From assembly GCA_030157785.1 (NCBI GenBank), contig JAOAUC010000042.1:1-48385 (forward strand): 48,385 bases of DNA, written 5' to 3'. The translations under genes and the position numbers were made by a program. The notes beneath the pieces were generated by a model. It ran no database searches. It saw nothing but the letters and a program-made list of their open reading frames with translations, and was not told where the DNA came from. Positions 1-10,530 of the stretch are shown here, piece after piece. Within the stretch, counting starts at the first letter, position 1. Each line of letters begins with the position of its first letter. This DNA is from Zoogloea oleivorans (GTDB lineage: Bacteria; Pseudomonadota; Gammaproteobacteria; Burkholderiales; Rhodocyclaceae).

Positions 1-160
1 CGGTGAACGCTATCTCTGTTGCCGAGATGTCAGATGCGTAGCTGCGGGAGCCCTGCGGCTCAGCCCGAGCTCGCCTTGCGGGAAGCTGCCCCTGTACACG
101 TATTCATATGGGGGCGGCGATTTCGCGCCCAGGGTTTGATGCTCATGATTTTCATTTTTT

Positions 161-670
161 TTATCGCACTTTCCAGGGCATGTCCGCATGCAGCGAGGTC
201 TGATCCACCACAATGGGGTGCGGGTCAATCGCTTTGAGCAGGGTGCGTAATTTCTGCTTCAACTTGTCCGGTTCAATCGCCCGCGGCCGCAAGCGGGTGT
301 GCTTGGCAGGTTGCTCGACATGACATACCACGCGCATGCGCTCAGCGTCGAGCAGCCCACGGGCTTGGCGGCGCTCACCAGCTTCATTGGCTTGGGTTTG
401 AGCGGCAACCAGACCCGCCAGTGTGTCGCGTACCTTGATGGCAATCTCGTCGGCCAGATCGCCAGGCTTGGTACGGACATGTAGCCGGTAATCCTTGATT
501 TCAATCAACCAGGCCGTTGCTCCTGAGCGACACACCAGATCAACGGCCTTGTTATCGGTGTAACAGCCGTTCTGGAAGCGGTTGCGGTAAAACGCCCAGT
601 CATCGTACTTGCTGGCGCAAGTTCCGGCGTCGAAACTGAAGGTCAAGCTCCCCTCTTGAATCACCGACAT
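161..670 (-). CDS. Small PD-(D/E)XK-like protein, last gene of helicase/methyltransferase operon
   Basis: Protein of 169 residues, no named family recognised. I start it at the ATG at 670, whose A is shared with the stop codon of the preceding ATPase gene (TGATG), a coupling typical of co-translated pairs; a start 15 bases further up is possible. Residues 41-60 read KAVDLVCRSGATAWLIEIKD, so Asp44 is followed by Glu57-x-Lys59 across two hydrophobic beta strands, the core of the PD-(D/E)XK nuclease fold. The C-terminal half is basic and helical. By position it is the fifth and last gene of the operon and would be the natural nuclease or nucleic-acid-binding effector working with the ATPase. Nuclease function is inference from the motif; it could also be an inactive relative. 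Confidence 0.72.
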   Translation of the reverse strand: MSVIQEGSLTFSFDAGTCASKYDDWAFYRNRFQNGCYTDNKAVDLVCRSGATAWLIEIKDYRLHVRTKPGDLADEIAIKVRDTLAGLVAAQTQANEAGERRQARGLLDAERMRVVCHVEQPAKHTRLRPRAIEPDKLKQKLRTLLKAIDPHPIVVDQTSLHADMPWKVR

Positions 671-1707
671 CAGTCCCCCTCCCATTCCAGGAAGCGGTCC
701 GACTGGGCGAGTTCCTCATCCAGCATGACCAAGGAACGGATGTCATCGAGGTGTCCACTTTGCTCTAGTATTACTTGACCATCCTGATCGGCAAGGGCAA
801 ACCAGCGCCGAGGCAGCTTCTGGTTAGCCTTCTCGCCGAGCAGCATTTCCAGTTCCCGCAGCAGGAAAAGAGAGTGCGAAGCGATGAAAACCTGAACCCC
901 TTCCATGGCGACAGCGACGATGCTGCGGGCAATGGTCTTGATGAGCTTGGGGTTGAGATTGGTTTCCGGTTCGTCCCAGATCAAATAGCCCTGTTCCAGC
1001 AAGGTTCCGGTAGAGATGAGGCGGGCGAGCATCGCGATCTTGCGTAGCCCCTCCGCGACGAGCGGCATTTCCATGCGCCCTTCGGCTAGTTGCAGATAGA
1101 AGCGACCCGTGGCCTTGTCCACCGCCACATTGCCCCCCATGGCTGCTTCCAGCGGCGCCAGCAGCCGGGTGACCGCCTTCGCACGCGGCCCTTTGAGGGC
1201 AGGGTTCCCAAGGAGTGAGACCGTGTCGCGCCAGGTTTCCTCGAACTCCAGGTGGTAGTTGTCGTAAAGCGGCACAAACCACGGACACAGCGTCACCAGT
1301 TCGCGCGTGGGAAGGAAGGCGGGTGAGCGTGGCAGTTTCGTGCCCGGCCCCTCCAGCACTTCTACTTGCGACTTGGCATTTGTGGCGAAAGCAATGGCGC
1401 AACTCTGCTTCCCGTCCTGCATCGATAAGGCAATTTCGCAGCGTTCGCGGCCCTGCTTGCGCTTGACCAGTCGCCCCAGGGTTTCAGGGCGAAACACCGA
1501 CAGCAGTTTGTCCGCGTAGGCTCTTTCGAGAGCAGACTTGCTCAAGTCCCGGGCGTCGGCCTGGACCTTGAGCAATGCATACAAAAGCTTGAGCACATGC
1601 GTTTTGCCCAACCCATTTTCACCCACGACCACATTGAGACCTGCCGAGAGCGTCCACTCACCATTCGGTAGGGTGGTGAAGTTTTTCAGTGTGAGCTTTT
1701 CGATCAT
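670..1707 (-). CDS. SMC/RecF-like AAA ATPase of defence operon
   Basis: A 345-residue ATP-binding protein of the AAA_21/OLD-like, ABC-type ATPase group. It opens with MIEKLTLKNFTTL, the usual N-terminal strand of RecF/SMC-like proteins, then a Walker A GENGLGKT (about residues 29-36). Walker B is YLIWDEPETNLNP and the switch histidine is in VFIASHSLFLLRELE, both near the C-terminus, as in single-chain ABC ATPases that lack a long coiled coil. It lies 11 bases after the methyltransferase stop and has a clear GAGGAG ribosome site; its own stop overlaps the next start. In defence operons such ATPases commonly gate or load a nuclease, here possibly the small PD-(D/E)XK-like protein encoded next. 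No TOPRIM domain is seen, so it is not a full OLD nuclease. Confidence 0.88.
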   Translation of the reverse strand: MIEKLTLKNFTTLPNGEWTLSAGLNVVVGENGLGKTHVLKLLYALLKVQADARDLSKSALERAYADKLLSVFRPETLGRLVKRKQGRERCEIALSMQDGKQSCAIAFATNAKSQVEVLEGPGTKLPRSPAFLPTRELVTLCPWFVPLYDNYHLEFEETWRDTVSLLGNPALKGPRAKAVTRLLAPLEAAMGGNVAVDKATGRFYLQLAEGRMEMPLVAEGLRKIAMLARLISTGTLLEQGYLIWDEPETNLNPKLIKTIARSIVAVAMEGVQVFIASHSLFLLRELEMLLGEKANQKLPRRWFALADQDGQVILEQSGHLDDIRSLVMLDEELAQSDRFLEWEGD

Positions 1708-1718
1708 GCTCGGACTCC

Positions 1719-4610
1719 TCAGATTTCAAAACTGCCCTGCGCGCCCACATGGCCCGCATCGGCCGAGGCCTGCTCGATGCTCGACCAAGTGCTCACCAGT
1801 TCGTTGTAGGCCCGTGCCTCTTCGGCCCAGCCCTTGCGCTCGCACAGTGTGTAGAGCCGATAGGCTAGTGCGCGGACCGGTTCGGCGCGGGCGGGCATGC
1901 GGGCGAGCAACGCGCCGGCTGCCGATTCGCCTTGCTGGTTGAGCGCGCGGATCAGGTGATGCAGGGCTTCCCATACCGGCGTGCGGGTGTCGGTTTCGGG
2001 GTGCCAGTCGGCCGGAAGTTCGCCCCAGCGGAGCAGCCGCAGATTGCCCTTGCCGCTTTCGATCACGCCGGCTTCGATCAGACCGGCAACGCTGGTGCCC
2101 TTGGCCCGGGCCAGCACATCGGCTTCGCCATATTTACCTTCCGCCCAGCCCTGGCCCTCGAACCAGTGCAGGCAGAATTGTGTGTCGTGGTCGAAGTCGT
2201 CTTCGGCAAAGAAGCGGTTGATGAGTTGCAGCGCGGTACGAACGCTCATCGGCGTTCCGTCGGCTTCGAGGACGGCGGCGTATTGGCTGAAGATCGCCAT
2301 GCCGGGGCCGATGATGGCCTGACTCAAGTCCACCGGCGCGACCGGGCTGTTGATGCCACCACGGGTCATTTCGTCGAGGGCGTTGGGGAGTGCGGCGTTG
2401 AGTTCTCGCAGGAACTCGCGGCGGCTGACGGAGAGGGCATCAGAGGCACGCTTGCGGCAGACAAGAACGATACTGGAGGCCAAAGCATTGGTGCCCGAAC
2501 CGATCATGCGGTTGCCGAGTTCGGTGCGCATCGGCCATGTACCGGTAATGGCAAATCCAGCCCGAATCACCGCATCGAGGAAGGTTTCCCAACCGGTACT
2601 CGACGTGCCGGCTTCGCCCTTGGTTTCAGCCTGTTTGAAAGCGTAATAAATCGTGACCGGGAAGGCCGGATGAGCTTGCTCTGCGAGGTTGTGGATCGCG
2701 CGAGTCATGCCGTCGAGGAAGAAGGACTCGGCCTGCGCCTTGCCGCCGTGACGATAGGGCGTAGCCACAAGTTCCTCGGCCTTTGGGACCGCGAGCGTTG
2801 CGTAGAGGCAGGGGAAAATTGGTTTCAGGCTCTTGCGGAGCCAAACGTAGAAAAAGTCGGAAAGGTCTGCATAACCAATGTTGTCGTAATATGGGGGGTC
2901 CGTCGAAACAACTTTACCTTCCGATATTTTTTGCATGGCCGCGTCAGCTTGCTGCGCAACTCCAACAGCACTCACCTGCGTTACAGAAACTCCTTTTGCG
3001 GTGTAATCGAGAGAATTTTCCCAGCTACCGGACTGCCCTGAGTATGGATTTACCTCAGCAAAATCCCACGACATTGGAATGGCTTGGCGAGAAAATGTAT
3101 TGCGCATTTTGGTTCCCCATGTCGCGCCACCAGCATCCCAAGAGCAAATAGTGCTAAGTCGGTCTGCTAAGCTGCTATTAACAAACGCAAGGAAAGTGCC
3201 CAACGCTTGACCATAAGCCGTCGCGCCACAGCCACCAGCGTCCAATCCCACGCCATCATTTGCCATTCCCGCCGCTACTGCATTTTTCTGACAGCGTTCT
3301 GTGGCCTCCAGCACCAAATCGGAAAATGTAGTCAGAGCCACTAGTTGGCGAGGAGTAAAGAGGTCGCAAAATTTTGTTAAACCATAGTTTGGCGTCTTAA
3401 AGTCCCGAGGATTGTTCGGTAGTTCCATCTCGGGTGACCATTCCGGCTTCGCACTTTCGGCAATCGTAATCTGTGCAGCTGTTGGGGGGAGATAGATTCT
3501 GCCGCGCACACCTTCTGCGACGATTGCCATCAAACGCTGCCCCATCCGGCCCGCCTTACCTTCAGCACGAATGTGGTTGTAATCGATTGGCGAGCCAGAA
3601 AGCATACAGATGAACGCTGCACGCTTACCTGCAGTGGTCCCGCTTGTCGAACTATCCGGCGGGAGCCCTCTACGAACGGTGAACTGGTACTTATCCCCGT
3701 CTACTAGTGGCATGACATGCGCTTCGTTTCCCTTCATTTTCGACAATACAAAAGTCGAGACCAAAGGCACTTCCGCGTGACTAAACGCTGGGTTGGGGCT
3801 TTTCACCGTGCGCGCCCACAGCCACGCGATCACCGTGAGTTGTTGGCCGAGCAGTGGCGCGAGGTCCGGTCTTTCTGCTGCCATCTCGGCGGTGACTTCG
3901 ATTTTCGGATACAGGTGGCCGATGCGTTTCTCGGCCTCGGCCCGCATCCATGCGCCGTAACGGCGTACGTCCTCGGCCAGTCCTTTGGCTCCGGACCAAT
4001 CCTCCGCGAACTTGCCCTGCTTGTCGCCCACTAGCGGCGGTCCCACCGGCGCCCGGCCGGCAAAACGCGGTGGTATCTCGATCATCGCCTTGTTGATCGT
4101 AACCGCCACCGGGTTCAGATCCGACGCGTAGCTTTCCAGCCCCAGGCGCTGTGCCTCCAGCGGCAGCGCGCCGCCCCCCGCGAAGGGGTCGTGAAAGGGG
4201 GGCAGCTTGTCCGGATTGAAAAGTTCAGCGGCCTGAGGGTGGCTTTTGTTGAGTTCGCAGGTCTCGCGCCAACTGCGCACGATCTCGGCGCGGGCGCGGT
4301 TCAGCACCTCTTCGTTGTTGGTGTTCTCCCACAGCACCAGGTCTTCGATGATCTTGAACAGGCGCTCGCGTTCGATCGCCGCCTTTTCTTTGTTCACCCC
4401 GTACTTGAAGCCGCCCCCCTGCTGGTAGCCGGGATCATTGACCATCTGTGCGAAGATCACCGCCCTGGCGGTTGCCAGCGGCCGGCGCGCCCACCACAGG
4501 TGCAGCGTGCTCGGATGGCCGTGGCGGATGGACTTTTCACGGGCAGACGCGACGTTGATGGCGTCGAGGGGGAGGGCGACTTCGATGAGCTTCTTGGGGG
4601 CACGGATCAT
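1719..4610 (-). CDS. DUF1156 adenine-type DNA methyltransferase
   Basis: A 963-residue protein. Residues 1-60 match the DUF1156 N-terminal region ([14 protein letters not shown], then [14 protein letters not shown]). The SAM-binding motif is DPFAGGG at 141-147, with ASDLNPVA after it at 162-169; the catalytic motif DPPY is at 571-574, so the order is FxGxG before DPPY with a very long stretch between. That order and the DPPY sequence indicate an amino-methyltransferase (N6-adenine or N4-cytosine). The ATG overlaps the stop of the upstream DUF4145 gene (ATGA). The middle part, roughly residues 277-607 (bases 2790-3780), is visibly richer in A+T than both flanks and may be an exchanged target-recognition segment. 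Probable role: self-marking for the helicase/ATPase defence operon. Confidence 0.9.
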   Translation of the reverse strand: MIRAPKKLIEVALPLDAINVASAREKSIRHGHPSTLHLWWARRPLATARAVIFAQMVNDPGYQQGGGFKYGVNKEKAAIERERLFKIIEDLVLWENTNNEEVLNRARAEIVRSWRETCELNKSHPQAAELFNPDKLPPFHDPFAGGGALPLEAQRLGLESYASDLNPVAVTINKAMIEIPPRFAGRAPVGPPLVGDKQGKFAEDWSGAKGLAEDVRRYGAWMRAEAEKRIGHLYPKIEVTAEMAAERPDLAPLLGQQLTVIAWLWARTVKSPNPAFSHAEVPLVSTFVLSKMKGNEAHVMPLVDGDKYQFTVRRGLPPDSSTSGTTAGKRAAFICMLSGSPIDYNHIRAEGKAGRMGQRLMAIVAEGVRGRIYLPPTAAQITIAESAKPEWSPEMELPNNPRDFKTPNYGLTKFCDLFTPRQLVALTTFSDLVLEATERCQKNAVAAGMANDGVGLDAGGCGATAYGQALGTFLAFVNSSLADRLSTICSWDAGGATWGTKMRNTFSRQAIPMSWDFAEVNPYSGQSGSWENSLDYTAKGVSVTQVSAVGVAQQADAAMQKISEGKVVSTDPPYYDNIGYADLSDFFYVWLRKSLKPIFPCLYATLAVPKAEELVATPYRHGGKAQAESFFLDGMTRAIHNLAEQAHPAFPVTIYYAFKQAETKGEAGTSSTGWETFLDAVIRAGFAITGTWPMRTELGNRMIGSGTNALASSIVLVCRKRASDALSVSRREFLRELNAALPNALDEMTRGGINSPVAPVDLSQAIIGPGMAIFSQYAAVLEADGTPMSVRTALQLINRFFAEDDFDHDTQFCLHWFEGQGWAEGKYGEADVLARAKGTSVAGLIEAGVIESGKGNLRLLRWGELPADWHPETDTRTPVWEALHHLIRALNQQGESAAGALLARMPARAEPVRALAYRLYTLCERKGWAEEARAYNELVSTWSSIEQASADAGHVGAQGSFEI

Positions 4611-5296
4611 TCTTGCTTTTCGCTAGTGTTAGGTTTCGCTGCCCTAGGGGGACGAGGCGGGATCGATTTTCTCAATGACGCCGCTGATTCCGTGAGGAGA
4701 TCATGCTGGATGAGGTTCTCGACAATATCCATTACTGCTTCGAGTTGGTCTGGAGACGGCTTGTGGGCTCGGTGTGCTGCCGCATGGCCAGCCTCAACGG
4801 CCGCCTTAATGACTTCCAGACTGCGCGTTGTGATGTAGTTCTGTGCGACCAGTTGTTTGAGTCCCTCTTCAAAACGCGGCGAGTCCTGCAACTTCCTAGA
4901 CATGAAAACGTCGATAAGTGTGCGTAGGCCCATCATTGCGAGGCTGCGACTGTCTGCATGAAGAGCTGAGTAGATCTCTGAAAACAGAGACGAATACTCG
5001 CTGGGAAGCTTCTCAAACCACCCGGGCCGTCGACGGGACACTCGGGGAGGGAAGTACGTGACCTCCCCCGAGTCCATTGGGTCTGCCTCTGAACACCATT
5101 CAACTCGGCGAAAAATAACCTCCTCGCACCCTCTGCATTCAAGCATGGTGTGTGTCGTTGCCCAGTGGACTGCAATACCGCTATACGGGTCGATCAATTC
5201 AGATTCGCGATGGACTCGTTCCATCACAACGTCGTGCCTGGTTTCGTGTCCACACTCGTTACAGTGCGCTCTGACAATTTTTGGTGGCTCACTCAC
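4607..5296 (-). CDS. DUF4145 protein with N-terminal zinc ribbon
   Basis: A 229-residue protein starting with GTG at 5296, inside the last codons of the helicase gene, and ending with a stop that overlaps the methyltransferase ATG. Near the N-terminus are CNECGH (Cys13/Cys16) and, after about 40 residues, CRGCEE, which together form a four-cysteine zinc ribbon. The helical segment from about residue 95 ([16 protein letters not shown], then [14 protein letters not shown]) and the [11 protein letters not shown] stretch match the DUF4145 pattern. DUF4145 is frequent in restriction-modification and other defence loci but has no settled biochemical function; it resembles HEPN-like helical domains. 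The tail is Pro/Arg/Lys rich. Inferred role: nucleic-acid-binding accessory protein of this operon. Confidence 0.85.
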   Translation of the reverse strand: MSEPPKIVRAHCNECGHETRHDVVMERVHRESELIDPYSGIAVHWATTHTMLECRGCEEVIFRRVEWCSEADPMDSGEVTYFPPRVSRRRPGWFEKLPSEYSSLFSEIYSALHADSRSLAMMGLRTLIDVFMSRKLQDSPRFEEGLKQLVAQNYITTRSLEVIKAAVEAGHAAAHRAHKPSPDQLEAVMDIVENLIQHDLLTESAASLRKSIPPRPPRAAKPNTSEKQE

Positions 5297-8200
5297 TGGT
5301 GCGGCCCTCCAAATTTTTTGCTTGCTTCAGCAACTGCGCAAGGTCGAGGTTGATGCTGGTTACCGCCCAATCCGGCTCCTGCGTGAACGGCTTGGTCACG
5401 TAAAACGGCCCCTCGTGCATGTCCCCATTTACCAGGACGATGGCCAGGATGAACTTGTCCTGCTGGTTCAGCCCGTAAAGAATTTCGTTGCGGGTCACGG
5501 TGATCGTCGTTGCGCCCTTGGTACGGCCCTTGACCTCGATGTGACGCGAGGGCGGGAGTTTGCCACCGATGGCATGCGGCAGGCTCGTGACGTCCCAGCC
5601 GCACTTTTGCGCTGACACGTCGATGACTTCATGGCCGAGTGCGCGCTCAGCGTCCATCACAGCGTTCATCGCGACCCATTCGATCCTGGCGCGGGCGGCG
5701 GCATCAGCGGACCATCCCGGCGCACCCTTCCTCTGGGCCAGGAGGCCGGCCGGGATCACCAGGGCGCCGCCCACGACGACGGGCGTTGCGGAAATAACGT
5801 GGCGCATCGCCAGCAGCTCCTTTTCGCGGGACGCGCGGCGAGCGGTCAGCTCGTCGATCGTGCGGCGGACGTTCTCCAGCGTGAGACGCACGTCCTTGCC
5901 GGCCGCGATGTCGTCCTGCAGCTTGATGTAGCGGTCCGACCAGAAGTTGATCTCCTTGACCAGGCGTTCATGGACCGCGGCCAGTGTCTTGTCGACGCTC
6001 TTCTCGCGTCGGGTCCGCACCTCGCCGAAGTGCTCGGGAACCAGGTGGTTGGAGGCGTGGGCCAGAGCCTGTTGCTCCAGATTCTGGGTGATCCAGGGTG
6101 CCCCCAGCACGTCCTCGATCAGGGCAGTGTCCGTTTTGGCAATGGGCTCCAGATCCAGGTGAGGCGCCCAGCCCGCGTTGGCCGTGCAGCCCTGCGGATC
6201 GATTTCGACGAACTGCATCCGGCGGGAGACGACGTAGCCCGAGGCGGGTAGGTCGCCGTGCTGGCTGCCCGGCGAGGCGCCTTCCTTGACGCAGTGATCG
6301 ATGATGAACATCACCTTCGGCGTGATGCCGCTGTCGCTCGGGTCGACCAGTACGGCCCCTTGCTTGAGCTTGTTGCGGTGCTGTTCCAGGACGAGATCGG
6401 TGACCGACTGCATCAGCGGGTGGCCGGGGTGCATGAGGCTGGCCATCGGCGCACTGATGCGGTCGATCAGGCGGACGTACTGCTTCTCGAAGCAGACGCG
6501 CTCGTAGCGTCGCAGCACCGGGTCGGCGTTGCGCCGGTCCCGGCCGGTGATCTGGCGGTCGCGCTCGCGGATGTTGGCCGGGACGTGGGTGATCTCATAG
6601 CGCCCCTGCTCGCGGGGGCGCAGTTCGCCGCCTAGTTGCTGGAAGGCCTGGTTGAAGAAGGAGCGGATGAAATAGGGCTGGAGCTTGCGGGCTTCGGCCT
6701 TCTCCATCTCTTCCTTGACCGCGAAGAGGCGGCGCTCGTCCATCACCTCTTCGCACAGGGCGTTGCGTTTGATGATGGTTTCGAGGTGCGCGGTGTCGAG
6801 CGCACCTTCGATCTTGCGCAGCAGACGGGCGCGTACTTCGGGGTCGGCCCCGTAGCGGATCGCCTCGATCAGCAGGTCCTTGAGGCTCCTTTCCTCGAAC
6901 ACTTCGCCAAGGATGTCGAAGACCCGGCCACCCAGAGCTTCGCGCTCGACTTCCAGCTTCTCGAACAGGCGCTGGAAGACGTCGCCCTCGCGGGTTTCGG
7001 ATGCCACCAGGTTCCACAGGTGGCAGACCTCGGTCTGGCCAATCCGGTGGATGCGGCCGAAGCGCTGCTCCAGCCGGTTGGGGTTCCAGGGCAGGTCGTA
7101 ATTGACCATCAAGTTGGCGTTCTGGAGGTTCACCCCTTCGCCCGCGGCGTCGGTGGCCAGCAGCACCCGCGCGGTCGGATCGTTGCGGAATAGCTCCTGC
7201 ACCTTGCGGCGCTCTTCGCGTTTGACGCCGCCGTGGATCATGACCACGGCCGCTTCGTCGCCGATCACGCCGCGGATTTTCACCGCCAGATAATTCAGCG
7301 TGTCGCGGTGCTCGGTGAAGATGATCAGCTTGCGCTGACGTCCATCGGCGTCGTGCATCTCGGGCGTGTTCTGCAGCAGTTTCGATAGCTCATCCCACTT
7401 GCGGTCCTGACCGGAATGGACAACCTGCCGGGCCTGCTCCTCCAGCGCTTCGAGAATGAAGATTTCGGCTTCGAGTTCCTGAATTGTTTGGGCCGCTGTG
7501 GCCTGATCGACGATTGCTTCCTCGAAGTTTTCATAGTCTTCGGCCGACAGGGATTCAGCCGACTCCCAGATGTCGTCGCCGTTTTTTCCGTGGCCGTTGA
7601 CGGCCGGCTCCGGGGTTCCCGCCAGGGTCTGCCCGCGCTGCAGGAGCTTCTCTTCCTCGACGCGGCGCCTGAGCTTGTGGCGACGACGCTTGAGGGACTG
7701 ATAGATGGCCTCCGGGCTGGAGGCGAGGCGACGTTGCAGCGAGGTCAGCGCGAAGCCCACCGTACCCTTGCGGCCACCGTCCTGGAGCTGGTCGGCCCGG
7801 TTCATTTCCTCCTTCACATACTCGGTGACGGCGGCGTAAAGCGCGGCTTCCAGGTCGGAGAGCTTGTAATTGGTGGTGTAGGCCCGGCGCTCGGGGAACA
7901 GGCGCGTCCCGTCGAAGCGGAACATCTCTTCTTTCACCATCCGGCGCATCAGGTCGGTGACGTCGACCTTGTGCGCTCCGTCGCGGAACTTGCCGTAGAA
8001 ACGGTCGGAGTCCAGCAGCGACATGAAGAGCTGGAAGTCCTCCTCCTTGCCGTTGTGCGGCGTGGCGGTCATCAGCAGGAAGTGCCGGGTAATCGAACCC
8101 AGCAGCTCGCCCAACTGGAAGCGCCGGGTTTTGTTGACCTTGTTGCCGAAGTAGTTGGCCGAGAGCTTGTGGGCTTCGTCGACGACGATCAGATCCCAGT

Positions 8201-8867
8201 GAGACAGGCGCAGTTTCTCCAGCAGGTCTTCGCTGCGGGACAACTGATCGACCCGGGCGACCATCAGGTCCAGGTCGTCGAAAGGGTTGCCGCTGCGGGA
8301 CTGCTCGACCTGCTCCCGCGAGAACAGCGTGAAGGACAAGCCGAACTTCTCGAACATTTCGTCCTGCCACTGCTCGACGAGGCTGCCGGGGGCAACGATC
8401 AGCACGCGCCTGGCGTCGGCTCGCATCAGGAGTTCACGGATGAACAGCCCCGCCATGATGGTCTTGCCCGCGCCGGGGTCGTCCGCCAGGACGTAGCGCA
8501 GCGGCTGCCTGGGCAGCATCGACTCGTACACCGCCGTGATCTGGTGCGGCAAGGGCTCCACGTTGGACGTGTGGACGGCCATCATCGGATCGAACAGATG
8601 GGCCAGATTTATCCGCCACGCTTCGGCTGCCAGCTTAAAGTCTTCGCCAGGCGCGTCGAAGGCCCACGGACGGCCAGCTTCGGCGAGCGAGAGCTTGGTT
8701 TCGTCGGTACGGAACAGCATCCGTTCCAGAAGGCGGCCGTCAGGCGTCTTGTAGTAGACGGTGAGGGCGTTGTCCCCCACTGGTTCGGTCGTGACGATCC
8801 GCACCACCTGAGCGGGCTCGATGCCCGAAACGGCAGCGTTCTTCTTGATGTCTTCGAGCTTGAGCAT
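5289..8867 (-). CDS. SNF2/DEAD-type helicase with C-terminal DUF3883
   Basis: I start this 1192-residue protein at MLKLEDIKK (ATG at 8867), which fits family members known to begin this way; an open frame continues upstream to 9170 but that part looks non-coding. Walker A is DDPGAGKT (129-136), motif [10 protein letters not shown] (228-235), motif [12 protein letters not shown], and the second RecA-like domain ends with [11 protein letters not shown], the SNF2/RapA-type motif VI. The last 130 residues hold a DUF3883 domain (conserved IEVKGRTKG, a PD-(D/E)XK-like strand). It is the first gene of the operon that continues into DUF4145, methyltransferase, ATPase and the small PD-(D/E)XK-like gene. 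Inferred role: ATP-driven translocase that inspects or remodels incoming DNA. It is related to DISARM DrmD-like helicases, but drmA, drmB and drmC are absent here. Confidence 0.92.
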   Translation of the reverse strand: MLKLEDIKKNAAVSGIEPAQVVRIVTTEPVGDNALTVYYKTPDGRLLERMLFRTDETKLSLAEAGRPWAFDAPGEDFKLAAEAWRINLAHLFDPMMAVHTSNVEPLPHQITAVYESMLPRQPLRYVLADDPGAGKTIMAGLFIRELLMRADARRVLIVAPGSLVEQWQDEMFEKFGLSFTLFSREQVEQSRSGNPFDDLDLMVARVDQLSRSEDLLEKLRLSHWDLIVVDEAHKLSANYFGNKVNKTRRFQLGELLGSITRHFLLMTATPHNGKEEDFQLFMSLLDSDRFYGKFRDGAHKVDVTDLMRRMVKEEMFRFDGTRLFPERRAYTTNYKLSDLEAALYAAVTEYVKEEMNRADQLQDGGRKGTVGFALTSLQRRLASSPEAIYQSLKRRRHKLRRRVEEEKLLQRGQTLAGTPEPAVNGHGKNGDDIWESAESLSAEDYENFEEAIVDQATAAQTIQELEAEIFILEALEEQARQVVHSGQDRKWDELSKLLQNTPEMHDADGRQRKLIIFTEHRDTLNYLAVKIRGVIGDEAAVVMIHGGVKREERRKVQELFRNDPTARVLLATDAAGEGVNLQNANLMVNYDLPWNPNRLEQRFGRIHRIGQTEVCHLWNLVASETREGDVFQRLFEKLEVEREALGGRVFDILGEVFEERSLKDLLIEAIRYGADPEVRARLLRKIEGALDTAHLETIIKRNALCEEVMDERRLFAVKEEMEKAEARKLQPYFIRSFFNQAFQQLGGELRPREQGRYEITHVPANIRERDRQITGRDRRNADPVLRRYERVCFEKQYVRLIDRISAPMASLMHPGHPLMQSVTDLVLEQHRNKLKQGAVLVDPSDSGITPKVMFIIDHCVKEGASPGSQHGDLPASGYVVSRRMQFVEIDPQGCTANAGWAPHLDLEPIAKTDTALIEDVLGAPWITQNLEQQALAHASNHLVPEHFGEVRTRREKSVDKTLAAVHERLVKEINFWSDRYIKLQDDIAAGKDVRLTLENVRRTIDELTARRASREKELLAMRHVISATPVVVGGALVIPAGLLAQRKGAPGWSADAAARARIEWVAMNAVMDAERALGHEVIDVSAQKCGWDVTSLPHAIGGKLPPSRHIEVKGRTKGATTITVTRNEILYGLNQQDKFILAIVLVNGDMHEGPFYVTKPFTQEPDWAVTSINLDLAQLLKQAKNLEGRTSE

Positions 8868-9558
8868 GAGTTGTAAGGGCCGAAGGCAACCGATCGGGCA
8901 AGACTTGGGATTATGAAGGAGGACGAGGGAAAGCTCGACCGTCTGGTAAGACATCACTGTCGGTGAGGGCTGGGCGCCCCGGTGGAGGCCTGGCGACTCC
9001 GACCCCGTGCCATATCCTGCGAAAATACTCCATTCGCCACACGCACTTCGCCGACCATGATCGAGTCGAGCAGCGCTTTCCTGCTCCGTGTCACCCGCAT
9101 CGAACATCAACGCTGCCCGCATTCTGTAAGCGGACAGTTTCGTCTCGTCAAGACGATCCAATCGGGACATCGCCCAGGGTATCCGCGAGGGCAGCCACGA
9201 GGGACGAACCTGTGCCCTATGCTGGGGAGCGATCGGATGGCAACAGCATTCGCAGTCGCTTTGACTCTGAGCACGGGAAACGTGTCAGCACCAACGCAGC
9301 ATTCACTCTTCGCGCCACGTCCGATCAGCGTTCCATGAACGCTCCCGAGTGTTCAAGAGCATCGCCCCTTCCGTTACGCTCATGCCAAACAATTGACTTC
9401 AGACGGGGCAACCTTACAATCCCCATAGTCACCGTCATCACAGCGGTTCAGTCCAACAAGGTTTATCCGCAGCCATGCCGCATCGCCTTCTCCAAGCTCT
9501 GCCACGTCGGCGGATAAACGCTATTTGTTATGTTTAGATCGGAACAATAAAGCTTCGT
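8868..9558. other. Intergenic region, divergent promoter area between defence operon and AT-rich gene
   Basis: No convincing gene. An open frame on the plus strand (8963-9517) and an upstream extension of the helicase frame (to 9170) both have compositions and residue patterns that look non-coding. The last 110 bases hold an imperfect palindromic element described separately. The minus-strand promoter of the helicase operon must lie here, but no clear -35/-10 pair stands out by eye. Confidence 0.6.
9451..9541 (+). repeat. attC-like long inverted repeat upstream of the AT-rich gene
   Basis: A perfect 10-base inverted repeat, GTTTATCCGC (9461-9470) and GCGGATAAAC (9510-9519), encloses 39 bases. 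Outside it, AACAA (9455-9459) can pair with TTGTT (9525-9529), extending an interrupted stem. GTCCAAC at 9451-9457 fits the RYYYAAC box of integron attC sites, but the matching GTTRRRY box on the other side is imperfect (GTTATGT). The octamer TTAGATCG at 9534-9541 occurs again just after the gene at 10544-10551. This could be a gene-cassette recombination site or simply a transcription-terminating hairpin; no integron integrase is present in the window. Confidence 0.4.
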
Positions 9559-10518
9559 ATGAGTGAAGTTCAAACAAGCCATACTCTTGAGAGCATTCAA
9601 TTTGAGTTTGATTGCTTAATTGAAAATCTGTCTAGAGTTCTTAAGGAAATAAAGCCAAGAACTAATATACTAAATACAAAGCTAGGTGCCATTAAAAAAG
9701 ACTTGGCAAATCTTGATGGCTTGGATGGCGAATCTTTGGCAAAAATTACAGAAATAGCAATTAAATACAACGCCATCAACAATATCTTTCTGCACAAAGT
9801 CGATTACAACAAACACGATTTAGCCAAAATAATCGAAGGAAAATCAAACTATGCGCAAGATAGCGATGAAAGCTATAACGACCATTTTTTTGAACTCTCA
9901 ATGGGCGTTAGATTTCTGCTCGCACTAAAAGAAAAAAACCCAAACACCAAAATAAGTTTAGACGGCGTTTGCGATGTAATCGTAAACGACACAATTGCAA
10001 TTGAATGCAAATACATCCACAGCCCTTCTGGCCTTGTCAAGAACGTAAGAAAGGCAAAGAAGCAGATTGAAGAGCGAGTGAGTAAGAGTCAAGCTGAATT
10101 TGGATTTATTGCGCTGGACTTGTCGCATATCTGCCCAAGGGAAAATATCAAGGAGTTTGCAAATTACACCTTTGGTAAGTTCGCTGCCAATTATGAAACT
10201 CTAGAATCAAAAGGTCGAATAAAAGACGACATACTCAAAGAGATACTAAATAACAATTATTTTTATAAAATACTTAGCAGCTACATTTCGGCGGAAATTG
10301 AAACTTCGCTTTACAGCGAACTAGGTTTTTCATACGACTTGGGCCAAAAAGCATTGGCAATAATATTTCAATCAATGAACTCATTTGCCTTTGAGTACAA
10401 AGGAAAAGTTTTGCCTCTGACGACCAGAGGAATGACGTATTTTTTAAATCCCGCTCTCAAAAACAAAAGCGCATTGGATGTAAAAAAGTTCATTCATGGG
10501 TTGGCGGTTGGTGTGTAA
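9559..10518 (+). CDS. AT-rich PD-(D/E)XK nuclease-like protein of unknown family
   Basis: A 319-residue protein whose codons are strikingly A+T rich beside GC-rich neighbours, a sign of recent transfer. Residues 1-100 are helical and probably coiled coil. A helix with Glu112 (HFFELSMGVRFLLAL) precedes a strand-turn-strand DGVCDVIVNDTIAIECKY, giving Asp139 and Glu149-Cys-Lys151, the PD-(D/E)XK signature; a basic helix follows (KNVRKAKKQIEERV). That arrangement matches restriction-endonuclease-like folds. It stands alone on the plus strand between two minus-strand defence operons and is flanked by hairpin elements and a shared TTAGATCG octamer. No partner methyltransferase is next to it in the same orientation. 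Function as a nuclease is inferred; the family is not recognised. Confidence 0.8.
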   Translation: MSEVQTSHTLESIQFEFDCLIENLSRVLKEIKPRTNILNTKLGAIKKDLANLDGLDGESLAKITEIAIKYNAINNIFLHKVDYNKHDLAKIIEGKSNYAQDSDESYNDHFFELSMGVRFLLALKEKNPNTKISLDGVCDVIVNDTIAIECKYIHSPSGLVKNVRKAKKQIEERVSKSQAEFGFIALDLSHICPRENIKEFANYTFGKFAANYETLESKGRIKDDILKEILNNNYFYKILSSYISAEIETSLYSELGFSYDLGQKALAIIFQSMNSFAFEYKGKVLPLTTRGMTYFLNPALKNKSALDVKKFIHGLAVGV

Positions 10519-10530
10519 ATTTAGAAAAGC

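Noticed and set aside
1..160. Possible gene at the left edge
   Set aside because: Only short overlapping frames on both strands with no recognisable pattern; nothing supported.
161..8867. DISARM system
   Set aside because: A DrmD-like helicase and a methyltransferase are present, but drmA, drmB and drmC are absent.
8963..9517. Plus-strand open frame in the gap before the AT-rich gene
   Set aside because: Residue pattern is low in hydrophobic structure, has no ribosome site and overlaps the palindromic element; looks like GC-driven open frame.
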